Notes: generated by a model not told the origin, from the sequence alone. Shown: positions 11,994 through 23,785, counted from the stretch's first letter. The stretch: 64,000 nucleotides of DNA from Macrolepiota albuminosa (GCA_027475525.1 JAMWFC010000116.1:2417826-2481825); one strand, 5' to 3'. Numbers and translations are program-made.

Positions 11994-13650
11994 CTACGCT
12001 TGTCCCGTTTCGAGCCTCTTGTCTAGCGTGTCCAACATCACGCGCAAGTGCTCGGCATCTGCAATGAGTTGGCTAATACTCGTCTCTGCTTTTTTGTCAC
12101 TCGGGGATGATGGCTCAATTGCGGGTTTGAGGCTCAATTCATCAACGGCTTTCTTCACAACCTCATTCCATGTCTTTCCCTCCCTTTCCAGCTCCTCAGA
12201 GAGCTGGTCTTTGATTCTTCGACACGCACCGACACCATCATAACCAAATCCAGTATATACTTGTACCATCGATGCTCCTGCTTTGGCGTACTCAAGAGCA
12301 TCAGCGCCCGTAGATATGCCACCACATCCAATCAAAGGAATTGATGATGGCAGGTGTGAGCGAAGAGTGCGAAGCGCCTTCAATGAATATGGCTTGACTG
12401 GAGCACCCGACAGACCACCAAGTTCAGCCTTGTTGACTAGAGTAATCGTGGTCATGATATCATCGCTCGAAGCAATATGTGACTCACTGCTTATAAGAGA
12501 TTTTGGTCTTTGAATGGTGGTGTTGCTCACGATCACTCCGTCAATTTTGCTGTTTCTTATGACATCCGCAATGTCAATTATTTGGGCCTCATCCAAGTCG
12601 GGAGATAACTTGAGCAGTAATTTTGGTCTTGTAGATGTAAGGTCAGACACGGGGAGGTTATCGCGAGCCTTTGTAACACCATCAAGGAGTTTTTCTAGCA
12701 GGTCTCGATTTTGAAGCCCTCTAGGCAGAGAATCAACTGAAAGGAAAACTTTTGACATGGAAGTACTGACCTAAGGCCTGGTGTATTTGGGCTAGAAACG
12801 TTGACCACCAGTACATCAGCATAAGGGCCGAAGTTACGGACGCCGGTGACGAAGTCGTCAATAGAGTCTGTTGGCGAATCCTTGTTCTTGCCCAAGTTGA
12901 TCGCAAGAACAGATTCCGGGCGAAGGGCTGCATTACCGGGTGTCCTTTGGAGAGCAGGGATACGAGCACGGAGTCGAGCGAGAACAGAAGCATGTCCATC
13001 TGACGGAAAACCGTACCTGTTAATCAGGCCGGAATCCTCCAAAAGGCGGAACACTCGAGGTTTCGGGTTTCCTGGCTAGAGAAATAAATGACATTTCCAT
13101 GTATTGGGGAAGAGACTTACTTGCGGTTTCGGCGTAACGCTTCCAATTTCAACCCAGCTAAAGCCAAGGTTGAAGAGCCCTGTAAGTCTTTGGCATGAAT
13201 GGGCAACTGTAAGGTAGAAAAACTTTACCATCAATCGCCTCGCCATCTTTATCAAAGCCTGCAGCAAGTCCGATTGGGTTGGAAATTTGCTTGCCCAGGA
13301 ACTAGTACCAAAAGTGAGTCTTAGCACGCAGTAGATCAAATTGGACCAACCTCCGACTTCAAGCGGGAGTCGTCGGAACAAGGATCCCTTGGTCCAAGTC
13401 CACTTTTCAACACCTTGACTGCAATTTTATGACCTAATTCTGCGTCCAATGTGTGTCGAAGGACTGGAGTCAAGATATACCGATGAAGCGCGGAACGGGC
13501 ATCGAAATAGTAGATAGCAAATAAGCCAGCTGAGACAACAAAAGTAGTTGCGTAAATTCCCGTTTTAATGGCTGAGCGTGGTGATGCAGTCGATAGAGGC
13601 CGAGATAATTTTGGGAAGCGCCCAACAAGCCTCGGCCCACGTCGAAACAT
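11994..13650 (-). CDS. pyrD: Dihydroorotate dehydrogenase, class 2, mitochondrial
   Basis: This enzyme oxidises dihydroorotate to orotate in de novo pyrimidine synthesis and passes electrons to ubiquinone at the mitochondrial inner membrane. Predicted exons are 13650-13351, 13301-13229, 13179-13121, 13075-12771 and 12720-11994, joining to 487 residues. A basic, Ser-rich presequence ([17 protein letters not shown]) is followed by a membrane segment ([14 protein letters not shown]), which marks class 2. The FMN and substrate core includes [41 protein letters not shown] (the SSPNT loop carries the catalytic serine of class 2 enzymes), [15 protein letters not shown] and IGCGGI. There is a C-terminal extension rich in Ser and Glu. 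All key motifs are present, so the gene looks functional. Confidence 0.95.
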
Positions 13651-13962
13651 TGCAGGACTGTTGTAAACTAAGTTATAGTATATTGACGGCCCGATTAGTC
13701 GCACATGTACACGTGAGGTCAGTTGACTCTATATAACCTGGACAAGTCACCGCTCCTACCTTACATCCTATGTTTAAGCTCGTTCCCAGATATGAAAAGA
13801 CGGCGCATGTATCTCGATACATGCGCCATGACAGCGTTACAATAAGATCGTTGAAACTGCTCGTCCACATTCTTGCCAAAACTGAAATGTTTCAACTGAC
13901 GACAAAGACTGCATTATATATCTTGTAATTCTACAGGAACACCTCTGAATTGAAATGATATA

Positions 13963-14116
13963 AAATAAAGGGACAAAGACGTTCTGAGGTTGTATTAGCT
14001 TATCAATGAATTTATTTAGCTGCCAACCTTACCAACTCTAAATAAAGGGACAAAGACGTTCTGAGGTTGTATTAGCTTATCAATGAATTTATTTAGCTGC
14101 CAACCTTACCAACTCT
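13963..14116. repeat. 77-bp tandem duplication (junction 7)
   Basis: Copies 13963-14039 and 14040-14116, period 77; identity continues three bases further by chance. It lies in the pyrD/KAP123 spacer. Confidence 0.95.
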
Positions 14117-14218
14117 AAAGCCTAGGTTAACCCAAGGCCAAAGATCTTGTAGAAACCAGCAAAGACCCTCATCCGACTAGCGATAAAACAACAGATTAAT
14201 GTGCTGAAAACTCTGAGG

Positions 14219-14372
14219 CCAAGTATCGTTAATGTCCGGCATAATCCATAATCAGCTGCTGACTGGCCATGTGGGCTGTGGGTTGAAGGTCCAAACCAAG
14301 TATCGTTAATGTCCGGCATAATCCATAATCAGCTGCTGACTGGCCATGTGGGCTGTGGGTTGAAGGTCCAAA
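14219..14372. repeat. 77-bp perfect tandem duplication (junction 8)
   Basis: Copies 14219-14295 and 14296-14372, beginning ccaagtatcgttaatgtcc. It lies about 140 bp upstream of the KAP123 start codon, so promoter distances in this scaffold are inflated. Confidence 0.97.
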
Positions 14373-14511
14373 ACTTGATCTAATTACATATATATATGGC
14401 CGGCAAGATATCATCGGCCAACTCCGACAAAAAATTTGTGGTTGCTGATAACTTTAGACCCTCACATTTGCTCCCGCCTCCTTTGTCCTCTCCCTTCCTC
14501 CTTCTTTCACC

Positions 14512-17500
14512 ATGGATGTAAGCATAGCATTATGCTTGATCGTTCGGCATGGCGCCCAGTAACTTAATACCTTTCTTCATAGCCGACCTTTATCCAAAAT
14601 CTACACAATCTGCTTGTCCAGACAGTATCTCCCGATACCAACAGTGTCAAAGCTGTGTGTGCGATCGTTGACCAATAAATGCTCATTTCGATCTGAATAT
14701 TTGGTTCTACCTCTGTAGGCAACCGCGCAATTGAATGCAGACTTCTACAAGACCCCGGCATGTATACCCGCCCTTGCTAGTATCCTGGCAAGCTCACCAG
14801 AACAACCTGTATGTCGCGTCCAAATTGTCTTGATCTCTTATTACAACGTGTCTAGGTTCGACAACTTGCTGCCGTAGAGCTGCGGAAGCGAGTATCGCAA
14901 AACAGTGGTAATCTGTGGATATCACTTCCCCAAAACGAGCGCGAAGAAATAAAATCAAAACTTCCGGAACTGATCTTGGCTGAGGTTGAGTCAGTCTATT
15001 GCTTTACATGACCCATTTACAAGAATCGTTCCTAATCGCAACTCATATCTAGTAATCTCGTTCGCCATTCTGCGGCAAGGGTCGTCGCAGCTATCGCTAC
15101 AATCGTTCCTAATCGCAACTCATATCTAGTAATCTCGTTCGCCATTCTGCGGCAAGGGTCGTCGCAGCTATCGCTACAATCGAGATACCTCTTGGAACAT
15201 GGGGCCAACTTCTACCTTTCCTTCACCAGACTTGCACGTCACCACAAGTATCTCATCGTGAAGTCGGCATATACATCCTTTTCACTGTACTTGAAAATAT
15301 AGTCGAAGGATTTCAAGAACACCTTCAAAGCTTTTTCAAACTTTTTGAGCAATTGTTGGTTGATCCTATCAGCATTGATGTCCGGATCACGACTGTTAGG
15401 TACAGTCGCGAGAACCTTTTCGGGCGCTTCATTATTCACGATTTTGCAGAGCTCTCGGTGTTATAGCTCAATACGTTGACTCTGATGATAAAGATGATCT
15501 CGTATATTGTTTTCTTTCCCGTCATTTATCGACGATTCTGACTTACCTTTAGAAATCATTCCAAGCTCTTCTACCCGCCATGATCCAAGTCATTGGACAA
15601 TGTGTTGAAACTGGCAATGAGAATGGTGCAAGACAACTATTCGATGTATTGGAGACACTTCTAATTCTTGTATGTATCCGGACTCTTGTCCACGAATCAA
15701 ACTTATTTGATGCTATAGGAAGTGCCGATTCTCGGGAGACATATTCCTGAACTCGCACACTTCCTTCTTCAATGTGGAGGTAATAGGAATTTTGAAGGCG
15801 AGCTTCGTGTTCTCGCTCTCAATGCCCTCAACTGGACCGTACAATAGTTCGTGACCAGTTTGAGTTCTATCATACTGTAGGCTAACATCAATTACAGCAA
15901 AAAATCCAAGATTCAGAGTAACAATCTTGCTCCTGCTATCCTTGAGGGTCTTATGCCCATTGCTACCGAAGAAGAACCTGAAGACTTGGATGATGATGCT
16001 CCTTCTCGTGTGAGTTTTTGTTGGTTTCCCGAATTTGTTGAATTTGATTAATATACCTCACCGTTATACAGTCTGCCCTCCGTATCATTGATGGTCTATC
16101 GACCAACCTGCCTCCTACACAGGTATTCCCCGCTCTCCGCAATCTCATTCTTCAATACTTCGGCTCGCCTAATCCACAAAACCGCCGTGGCGCTATGCTC
16201 GCGCTCGGTGTTAGTGTTGAAGGTTGCAGCGAGTATATGACTCCCCTCATGAATGAAGTCTGGCCTATCATTGAGGCTGGTCTGGTTGATGGTGATACCT
16301 CGGTCAGGAAAGCCTCTTGTGTGGCCGTCAGCTGTCTTTGTGAGTGGCTCGAAGATGAGTGTGCTGCTAAACATGCCGTTCTTATTCCTGTGTGTTGTTT
16401 TGTTCATTCCTTGTCAAATGTAAACTAACCTTTCGTATTCCAGCGCATCATGGATCTCATGAACAACGCAGAGACCCAACGATCGGCTTGCACTGCGCTT
16501 GATGCCCTCCTTGAAATCCTCCAGGACGTCATCGACCAATATCTACCTCTTATCATGGAACGACTCGGAGGTCTGCTCGAAACCGCCCCTCTCCCTGTCA
16601 AGGCTGTTGTTACTGGCGCCATTGGCAGCGCTGCTCATGCCTCCAAGTCGGGTTTCCTTCCTTACTTCCAACCGACCATGGCTCACATTCAGCACTTCCT
16701 TGTTTTGACTGGTGAGGGGGAGGAGATCGAACTCCGTGGAATTACCATGGACGCCATTGGCACATTCGCTGAGGCAGTTGGAAAGGATGTCTTCCGTCCT
16801 TACTTCCCAGATATGATGAAACAGGCGTTCCAGGGTATCGAGATGGGCAGTGCAAGGCTCAGAGAGTGTAGTTTCCTCTTCTTCGGTGTAATGGCTCGTG
16901 TTTTCGGGGAAGAATTTGCACAATATCTGCCAAACGTCGTTCCGGCGTTATTGGCTAGTTGCAAGCAGGACGAGCATGGAGATGAATCTGTCTCTCGTAA
17001 GTCTTTCTTGTTTTATCTACTGACGTCTTCGATTGATGTTTTACATAGTCTCCGTCGCTGACGCTTCCTCTGCCTTCGCTTCCGGCTCGTCTCCTGCCAA
17101 CGCCGTCACCGCGGGCGATGCTGACACTTCCGTCGAACTCGAGGATGTCAATCTTGATAAGCTGATCGATGTCAACAGCGCAATCGCCGTCGAGAAAGAA
17201 ATAGCTGCGGATACCATTGGAACGTTGTTCGCCGCTTGCAAGGCTCACTTTTTCCCCTATGTTGAACAGTCTGCCTTGGAACTCGTTGCGCTCCTACCTC
17301 ATTACTATGAGGGTATCAGAAAGAGTGCAACTGACTCGCTTTTGGAAATCGTCAGGACTTTCTACGATCTGAGTGAACCACAGGAATGGAAACCCGGCGC
17401 GAACGTGGTAAGTTCAGCTTTTCAACTACCTCGTGATCCAACATCTGACTGTTCACTGTGAGGTTGTTCCACTCAGTCCTAGTGTCAAGGAACTTGTTGG

Positions 17501-18766
17501 GCATGTTCTGATCCCGCTTTTGGAGATGTATGAGACCGAAGACAACAAGTAAGTTTCGTGGTTTATCTACAATTCAGTCTTCCACTCCTTTGTGATGATA
17601 TCAACTCAGCTCACTTCGAGCCAGTTGGCTGTGAGACCATTGCATCCCTCTGAACGATCTCTCATTTCCTCTCTCATTCTCTGGGTGCTCGATGTTGACC
17701 GAAAGGTGACATTTAGGTCTGTTGCTTCTTCCTTATGTGTAGGTCTCGCAGAGACTATCAACAAAGTTGGACCTGCATTCGTCGAGGGCCGTAAGTCTCT
17801 TTCAGATGTGTAGTTAAAAAAGTCACTTAGGCTGATTAATGTTTTTAGAACTGGAAACCGTGTGTAACATCGCCATCCAAATCTTAGAGCAAAAGGCATT
17901 CTGTCAACAAGATCCTGATCAAGACGAGGCAGAAGAAGCTCCCGAAGATCAGGCTGAGTATGACTCTGTCCTTATCTCATCTGCTGGCGACCTCGTTTCT
18001 GCGCTTGCCCAGGCCCTGGGCTCCGACTTTACTCTCGCTTTTACCAGATTCTTCCCCCTGATTGCAAAGTACTATGTACGTCGACGAATCTTCATATAAA
18101 CATTTGCTTATATTATGGCTACAGAAAAAGAGTCGTTCTTTGAGTGACCGCTCTTCCGCAATCGGATGCTTTGCAGAAATTATTGCTGGGATGAAGTCAG
18201 CCATCACTCCCACTACCTTGCCTCTCCTTGATCTCTTTTACCGTGCTCTTGGTGATCCTGACGCAGAAGTGCAGAGCAACGCTGCATTCGCTGTCGGGCA
18301 GCTCGTTGAGAACACTCAAGACGACCTCGCCCCCCAGTATCTTCACATCCTTGGGGCCCTCCGACCACTCTTCAATGTTACACCAGATTCCCCTGCTGCC
18401 AAGCTCAATGCAAAGGACAATGCTGCTGGTGCCGTCGGTCGTCTTATTGCCCGTAACACGTCCGCTGTCCCCCTTGATCAAGTCATTCCTATTTTTATTG
18501 ACGCATTGCCTTTGAAAAACGACTACCTTGAAAACCGGCCCGTCTTCCGTGCCATTTTCCACCTCTTCCAAACCAATGGTGCTGCACTTTATCCATTCCT
18601 TGACCGCCTTCTTCAAGTCTTCGCCCACGTTCTGGATCCAAGCCATGCTGATCAAATTGGAGATGACATCAGGGCCGACCTCATCCAGCTGATTGTTGCG
18701 ATTAATAGGGAAGATCCTGCCAAGGTTCAGGCGTCAGGTCTAGCTATCTGGCTACCTGGTGCTTAA
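14512..18766 (+). CDS. KAP123: Importin beta-family karyopherin Kap123/importin-4
   Basis: A nuclear import receptor of the importin-beta superfamily; Kap123/importin-4 carries ribosomal proteins and histones H3/H4 into the nucleus. Sixteen predicted exons join in frame to 1,079 residues, the usual family length. Starts and ends: 14512-14517, 14583-14654, 14719-14808, 14856-14989, 15130-15399, 15450-15501, 15553-15669, 15719-15846, 15898-16009, 16072-16389, 16444-16996, 17049-17407, 17463-17548, 17717-17790, 17849-18075 and 18125-18766. The first exon holds only ATG GAT. The protein is a run of helical HEAT repeats, with the N-terminal importin segment RQLAAVELRKRVSQ and an acidic loop (DPDQDEAEEAPEDQAEYD). 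A 77-bp duplication covers intron 4 and the start of exon 5; the downstream copy gives the intact exon. The intron at 17549-17716 is longer than its neighbours and its ends are the least certain. Confidence 0.93.
15024..15177. repeat. 77-bp tandem duplication across a KAP123 splice site (junction 9)
   Basis: Copies 15024-15100 and 15101-15177; five more bases match beyond the unit. Each copy holds the exon 5 acceptor (tctag) and the first 48 bases of the exon. Only the second copy continues into the rest of the exon, so the first copy lengthens the preceding intron by 77 bases. Confidence 0.94.
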
Positions 18767-19015
18767 GTGTCCTCATTTCCTTTCGTTTGATTTTGTTATG
18801 CGTTTTCAATCGGTCTTTCACTGTTAAATATGAGAACATTACACTTACTTACATTGACTTGAATACAATTTTGCTGTTTGACATGTGACCGAAGAGAGTC
18901 GCGCGTTGTTGTCTGTTGTTGGCCTTTCTCTACCAACAAAGTCCTGAACATCTACTTGTGAGCTCGCTGGTCGCGCGGCCAAAGACGAACACGCTCCCCG
19001 CCATTATTATTTCCT

Positions 19016-20944
19016 ATGCTCTTCCCTCTTTTGACCTTCCTTTCTCTGGCTCTCTCTGCGTCCTCTCGTTTAGCCGTAACGCAGGCTCTACGTGAACAAC
19101 TCCCTCTCATCGCACGCGTCGACAAACCCTATCTGTGGTCGCTGTCTCCTCGCACCTTTACCTCAACCAACGGTCCTATCACATACTCTACGTCGACGCT
19201 TCCACCATGGCTCTCCTTCGATCTTGGAACGCTGACCTTTCACGGGACACCTGCCGACAACGATCAAGGATATCCGAAGATTACCGTCATAGCTACAGAT
19301 TCTTCAGGCGCACTGTCAGAAAGCTTCACCTTAGTTGTAACCAAGAATACTGAACCTATTATGAACTTGCCTATCTCTCAACAATTCTCATCGCCAGCAC
19401 CATTTCTGTCCTCGGTTTTCATCTTGTCATCTAAGACCAGTATACCAACGGACAGTCCTGCGCTGCGAATACCTCCGAAATGGTCTTTCAGTATTGGCTT
19501 TCAGTACGAGACGTTCTTGTCTTCGACTAAACTGTACTATGACGCTCGGCAAAGAGATGGTTCTCCCCTTCCCAAATGGATGAGATTCAACCCCAAGGCA
19601 ATAACACTTAATGGTATCACTCCTGAGGAGAACGAAATCTCTCAACCTGCGATAATATCACTTTCGCTATATGCTTCGGATCTGGAAGGTTACTCTGCTT
19701 CCTCGCTACCCTTTGCCTTGGTGGTTTCGGAACACGAATTGTCAATTAGTACTTCCCCTGTGATATTGAACATTACGGCAGAAACATCCTTCAGTATCAG
19801 TCTTGTCTCACAGCTTGGCATGTTGGGCGTCCTTGTAGATGGAAGACCGTTAGAGAGGAGCGAAATCAAGACCTTGATGATCGATACGTCTAAATATGAC
19901 TGGCTGAAATACGACCTTGGAAGCTGGACACTCTCTGGTGATCCAGCAAACGCTATGCTCGGACAGACTTATCAATTGCTCGTGAACCTTGAGGCATTTA
20001 ACCAAACTCTTCGCGTACCTCTGTGTCTGGAAATTGTTTCTTCTTACTTTTTAGCTGCAATTCTCCCACCAATCCAGGGTATTCCAGGAGAAATGATAGA
20101 ATACGATCTTCAACGCGATTTTTCCGACGTCACAAAACATGAAGATGATGAAGTAACCGCTACATTTGATCCTCCAAAAGCTGGAGAGTGGTTGTTGTAT
20201 CATCATGAATCTGGGAAATTGTCGGGCACTGTTCCTTCTGATTTCAAAGAACAACAAATCGTCATCACGTTCACAGCATACTCTTCCGTCACGCATTCGA
20301 ATTCTCGCGCTAGACTCTCTGTAGTATTCGCTCCGCCAGAACACACAAAGAAAGGTTTTCATCCCTTAGGGTCGTCAGCAGCAACTCACACGAGGCTGGT
20401 CTTAGGTTTAGGAGTTACATTTGGTGCCGTTGGCGGGCTGTGCTTACTAGGAGGACTCCTTGCTATTTTCCGCCGCTGTGCTAGAGTAGAAGACACTGCA
20501 ATCGGTGGAGAGGAAGGGCGAAATGTATGGACCGAACAGGACAAGCGGTGGTATGGCGCTGGACGAGACAATGCATGGACGGACCATGATCCCAATTTCA
20601 GTGAGAAGCCCACGCTTGCTCTGGGCCAACCAATCAATACGCCTGAAGGTCCAAACCAACGCACATATGGAGATCTTGGATTGGGTCTACGACGAGTTTC
20701 TGAGCGAAGCGGTTCTCAAGGGCACAAGCCGAGCCCGGGTGTCATGAGCAAACGCGAGTTTTTTGAGAGGCTCAGGGAGACGGTTCGTGTCGTAAGTGAC
20801 AAAGTACAAGGCCGCAAAGTTTCCCGAGAACGCCCTGTGATTGGGAGGCCTATCTTGCCGCAGCAGAATGAAATTACAATGATCAACTCGTCATCGACTT
20901 TCTTTGAACAAGCAGGCCTCCCAGCCATCCCGGAAGCACGATAA
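19016..20944 (+). CDS. AXL2: AXL2-like cadherin/dystroglycan-fold single-pass membrane protein
   Basis: A 642-residue open frame without introns, resembling the axial-budding landmark Axl2. A signal peptide (MLFPLLTFLSLALSASS) leads into a large extracellular part with repeated dystroglycan-type cadherin modules; typical motifs are WLSFDLGTLTFHGTPADND near residue 63 and the related WLKYDLGSWTLSGDP near residue 300. A single membrane span lies at about residues 461-485 (GLGVTFGAVGGLCLLGGLLA), followed by a basic cytosolic tail containing SKREFFERLRETVRVVSDKV. The frame stops at 20942-20944 inside a 77-bp duplication. An open frame one step off continues for about 165 residues and looks like the rest of the tail, so this CDS may be short by a frameshift. 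In yeast, Axl2 anchors Bud4/septin-linked polarity; the role here is inferred. Confidence 0.85.
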   Translation: MLFPLLTFLSLALSASSRLAVTQALREQLPLIARVDKPYLWSLSPRTFTSTNGPITYSTSTLPPWLSFDLGTLTFHGTPADNDQGYPKITVIATDSSGALSESFTLVVTKNTEPIMNLPISQQFSSPAPFLSSVFILSSKTSIPTDSPALRIPPKWSFSIGFQYETFLSSTKLYYDARQRDGSPLPKWMRFNPKAITLNGITPEENEISQPAIISLSLYASDLEGYSASSLPFALVVSEHELSISTSPVILNITAETSFSISLVSQLGMLGVLVDGRPLERSEIKTLMIDTSKYDWLKYDLGSWTLSGDPANAMLGQTYQLLVNLEAFNQTLRVPLCLEIVSSYFLAAILPPIQGIPGEMIEYDLQRDFSDVTKHEDDEVTATFDPPKAGEWLLYHHESGKLSGTVPSDFKEQQIVITFTAYSSVTHSNSRARLSVVFAPPEHTKKGFHPLGSSAATHTRLVLGLGVTFGAVGGLCLLGGLLAIFRRCARVEDTAIGGEEGRNVWTEQDKRWYGAGRDNAWTDHDPNFSEKPTLALGQPINTPEGPNQRTYGDLGLGLRRVSERSGSQGHKPSPGVMSKREFFERLRETVRVVSDKVQGRKVSRERPVIGRPILPQQNEITMINSSSTFFEQAGLPAIPEAR

Positions 20945-21073
20945 TGACCAACTCACCATCTACATCAACTGCTGAACATTCGATACCGAGGCGACGCCCA
21001 GCCATCCCGGAAGCACGATAATGACCAACTCACCATCTACATCAACTGCTGAACATTCGATACCGAGGCGACG
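20920..21073. repeat. 77-bp perfect tandem duplication at the AXL2 tail (junction 10)
   Basis: Copies 20920-20996 and 20997-21073, beginning cccagccatcccggaagc. Both contain the TAA that ends the AXL2-like frame, so removing one copy does not by itself reopen the frame. Confidence 0.97.
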
Positions 21074-21518
21074 GGCTGACTTTGCGCCGCCCAGGTCACC
21101 TGCGCAGGTGCACACGCGACTGTCACGGCAGTTCTCCTCCGGGTCGTCAGATTCAAATGCTTCCGAAAGGAGACATGCGTCAGAAGCTACCGTGCAGACG
21201 GCGTCAAAGGCAATGAGTTTGCACAGTGGAAGAAGCGCGAGTGGGAAGTCGTTCATCACCGAGCCACCGATAGCAGCAGGGGCTCGACCTCGGCTTGTTC
21301 CTTTCACAAGCGCGTCGCGTGTACCCGCTCCCCATCGTCCGTCGTCACCTAGCCTTGAATACGACAACAAATTGGCTAACAAGAGGGTCAACAGCCAGTC
21401 TGCGAAAGTATGGAGACGGGAACCAAGAGGTAAATTAGAGAAAGGAAGCAGCAGTGACGAACTCGAAATGGGACTTCATTATGTTCAGAGCTTGGGTGCA
21501 GATCCTCAAACAAGTTAA
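21021..21518 (+). CDS. Likely out-of-frame C-terminal tail of the AXL2-like protein
   Basis: An open frame of 165 residues that begins in the second copy of a 77-bp duplication and stops at 21516-21518. Composition is Ser/Arg/Pro-rich, like a cytosolic tail (FAPPRSPAQVHTRLSRQFSS), ending with SSSDELEMGLHYVQSLGA, which reads like a conserved terminus. It is one frame step away from the AXL2-like frame that stops at 20944, and I found no GT-AG intron joining the two in frame. I infer one gene split by a one-base error or by a real frameshift. It could instead be a separate short gene or chance coding. Confidence 0.45.
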   Translation: MTNSPSTSTAEHSIPRRRADFAPPRSPAQVHTRLSRQFSSGSSDSNASERRHASEATVQTASKAMSLHSGRSASGKSFITEPPIAAGARPRLVPFTSASRVPAPHRPSSPSLEYDNKLANKRVNSQSAKVWRREPRGKLEKGSSSDELEMGLHYVQSLGADPQTS

Positions 21519-21908
21519 TTTGCGCACGTGGAAGGTGGAAGGTGGAGATGGATTTATGTGATGATTTACTGTATTTTTAGCCATCCTAACACTACAACTA
21601 CTCATACTATTCAATTACTATGCATGTACCACAAGAATCCACAATGCTAACTCCATACCTTTCGGAATGATTATGATAATTCGTTCAGTAGTGCGAAAGT
21701 TCTTTCAGAAGTTTTATGTAGTAACAATCCACTGTTCGTATCTAATGAGCGTCTCATATGCTCTGGATGTGTATCTGTGAAGTCCGTCACATCCGTAGTA
21801 ACAATCCACTGTTCGTATCTAATGAGCGTCTCATATGCTCTGGATGTGTATCTGTGAAGTCCGTCACATCCTTCCACCTCCCAAAAACAGGGATCGTAAT
21901 CCGTGATT
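21519..21908. other. Convergent 3' spacer with a 77-bp duplication
   Basis: This 390-bp AT-rich spacer separates the 3' ends of the AXL2-like gene (plus) and the dynein light chain gene (minus). Apart from the tandem duplication at 21718-21871 nothing was recognised. Confidence 0.6.
21718..21871. repeat. 77-bp perfect tandem duplication (junction 11)
   Basis: Copies 21718-21794 and 21795-21871, beginning gtagtaacaatccactg. It lies 38 bp beyond the dynein light chain stop, in the presumed 3' untranslated region. Confidence 0.97.
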
Positions 21909-22351
21909 CTATGTTTTCCAGATGAGGAAAGCGAGGGAACCGACGTAGAAGTAGATGAAATGCTTTGTTTCTGGATGCACGTGGAGTTAGCAACACGAAG
22001 ATGACTCGACATGAACACGTGTAGATGAACGCGTATAATTGCGCGCAACAAGTTCGCGAAGGTGGGAAAAACAATATACGTACCATGGGTCACATAACTG
22101 CCAAAATTCTTTCCGACGACGACGTGCCATGTTGGTCCATGTCGCCGATCGAACTCCTTCTTGATCTGTGCAGCGATATCTTTTTCGATGGTGTACTTTT
22201 CGAGTGCAGAAGAGGTTATATCGACACTCTCCTGCTGCATCTCCTCGCTCATATCGACATTCTTGATGATTGCCTTGGGCCCGATGGTGCCTTCTCTGGC
22301 ACCGGAAGCAGCATCGGCGGTGTTGAGCACGTCGAGTTTGGAATCAGACAT
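21909..22351 (-). CDS. DYN2: Dynein light chain LC8
   Basis: The small LC8 hub protein dimerises and binds short linear motifs in cytoplasmic dynein intermediate chain and many other partners. Predicted exons 22351-22084 and 21970-21909 join to 109 residues. The LC8 fold is complete: [20 protein letters not shown], then [17 protein letters not shown], then, across the splice, [20 protein letters not shown] and a stop. The usual family length is about 85-95 residues; this protein has an N-terminal extension of about 20 residues ([17 protein letters not shown]). The splice after GTGACCCATG restores the glutamate of HETKHF, which fixes the intron ends. Confidence 0.95.
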
Positions 22352-23785
22352 AAAAATTGGATCTAAAGGGCAATAAGCGGCTGAAAGGTTATCTGGAGTA
22401 AAGACAGACGTTTAAGAGTGTCGGTAGTGGTGGAAAGAGACCAAGGACGTGTGTTGGTTCAACTTATAAGTTGCGGCACGTGCCAGCAGCACATGGGCGT
22501 CGAATCCCATCCACCTCACCTCAATGCCTCATTCGTATTCCTGTTCACTCTAACTCCATGCCGTGTTCCTCACGTTTCAGACACATCTACATTTCCAGCC
22601 ACATGTCCTATCCGATCTGTCTTCTACGTATATTAGTGCCCTCGTGCATCCAGTTCCACTATCAGTCTATCTAGTTCTAACTCTTTAGAGGCGCAGAAAC
22701 ACCCTCTGCCTACCCCAGTCAACTCCATAGGCGGTGTATTTGTACATCATTGTCGGTCCAGGATCTCTGACTAGCCGGGTGCTCGTGTTCACGTCCACAT
22801 GGTCAGAGCCCACCTCTATGCCACCCACGCCATGCAATTCACACCTTTGCCTCCTGCACACTTTTGTCTATTTTCAATTAGCCAGCAACAGCATACGTTG
22901 TTGCATCAGTTTAGGCTCAGCCATCTTGCTGCTGCATGTGGATGTCCAATGATCTTCCCAAAGACATGCACATGTTTGTCCATATGTGTCTTATAGAAAT
23001 CTCGTGTTTCTGGTTGCGCCTTGCTGCTAAAACCGCTTTCTTGTCCGACCAGCCTTGTCTCCAATGCTGGTAATTAAATGTGTGATATCTACTTGATGAG
23101 GCCCTTGACGCCACCAAATATCACCGGATCTCTAACAAACCTGGATTACATAGCCTGCTCCCCTGGCTTTGTTCTTATGTTTAATCTCATTCACATTCAT
23201 TTGTTACTATATGTCAGGTGGCATGGAAGTTGCATGGACTTCCTTCCGATACGGCATGGTTTCTATATATGAGCAGCTCAAGCTTGCACTTTCGTTCGAT
23301 GTGTAACAACAATTCGCCGTGCAGACTTTGGCCGATCTTGAGGAATGGGGGATACACAGCTGACACATATGTCGTGACTTGAACCTTGTAAGATGATGTA
23401 ACGGAACTTTGCAAGAATATCAAAACGTGTAAGTATCGGTCTTCGCGGTGTAATGTCGGTGATATATACTCGTGAGCTTGGTAGAATGCTATAAATTTTC
23501 GCTGGTGAAAATATATGACGTCGACCTTCATGCCACATCCAATAAGCCGTTTTTAAGACATTAACTTGGTTATGGTGCGTTAAGAATAAATGGAGTACGT
23601 CAAAAGTGATGTGTGAGTCGAATTTGAGGCTAGGCAACTTCGAGATTTTCTGGGCCGCATGGTCACCATGAACACCCGAATTAATTTGAATTTAGTCCGT
23701 TCACACTCTCAGTCAAATCATGCACATCATGACTCATTCCTCAGCCATCGTTGTAGATGAACACACATTAAACTTGTGAGAGAAT
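22352..23785. other. 1.4-kb intergenic region upstream of DYN2
   Basis: It holds the DYN2 promoter and the 3' flank of the GIN4/HSL1-type kinase gene. Open frames here are short, without recognisable motifs, and vary in frame, so I call no gene. No repeats or RNA genes were seen. Confidence 0.55.

Larger units (their letters stand above)
13651..14511. other. Divergent intergenic region between pyrD and KAP123
   Basis: This 0.86-kb spacer holds the promoters of two divergently read genes. It contains two 77-bp tandem duplications only about 100 bp apart, so its true length is probably near 0.7 kb. A pyrimidine-rich stretch at 14463-14510 (tcccttcctccttctttcac) precedes the KAP123 start, as is common near fungal start sites. 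No RNA gene or other open frame of interest was seen. Confidence 0.6.
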
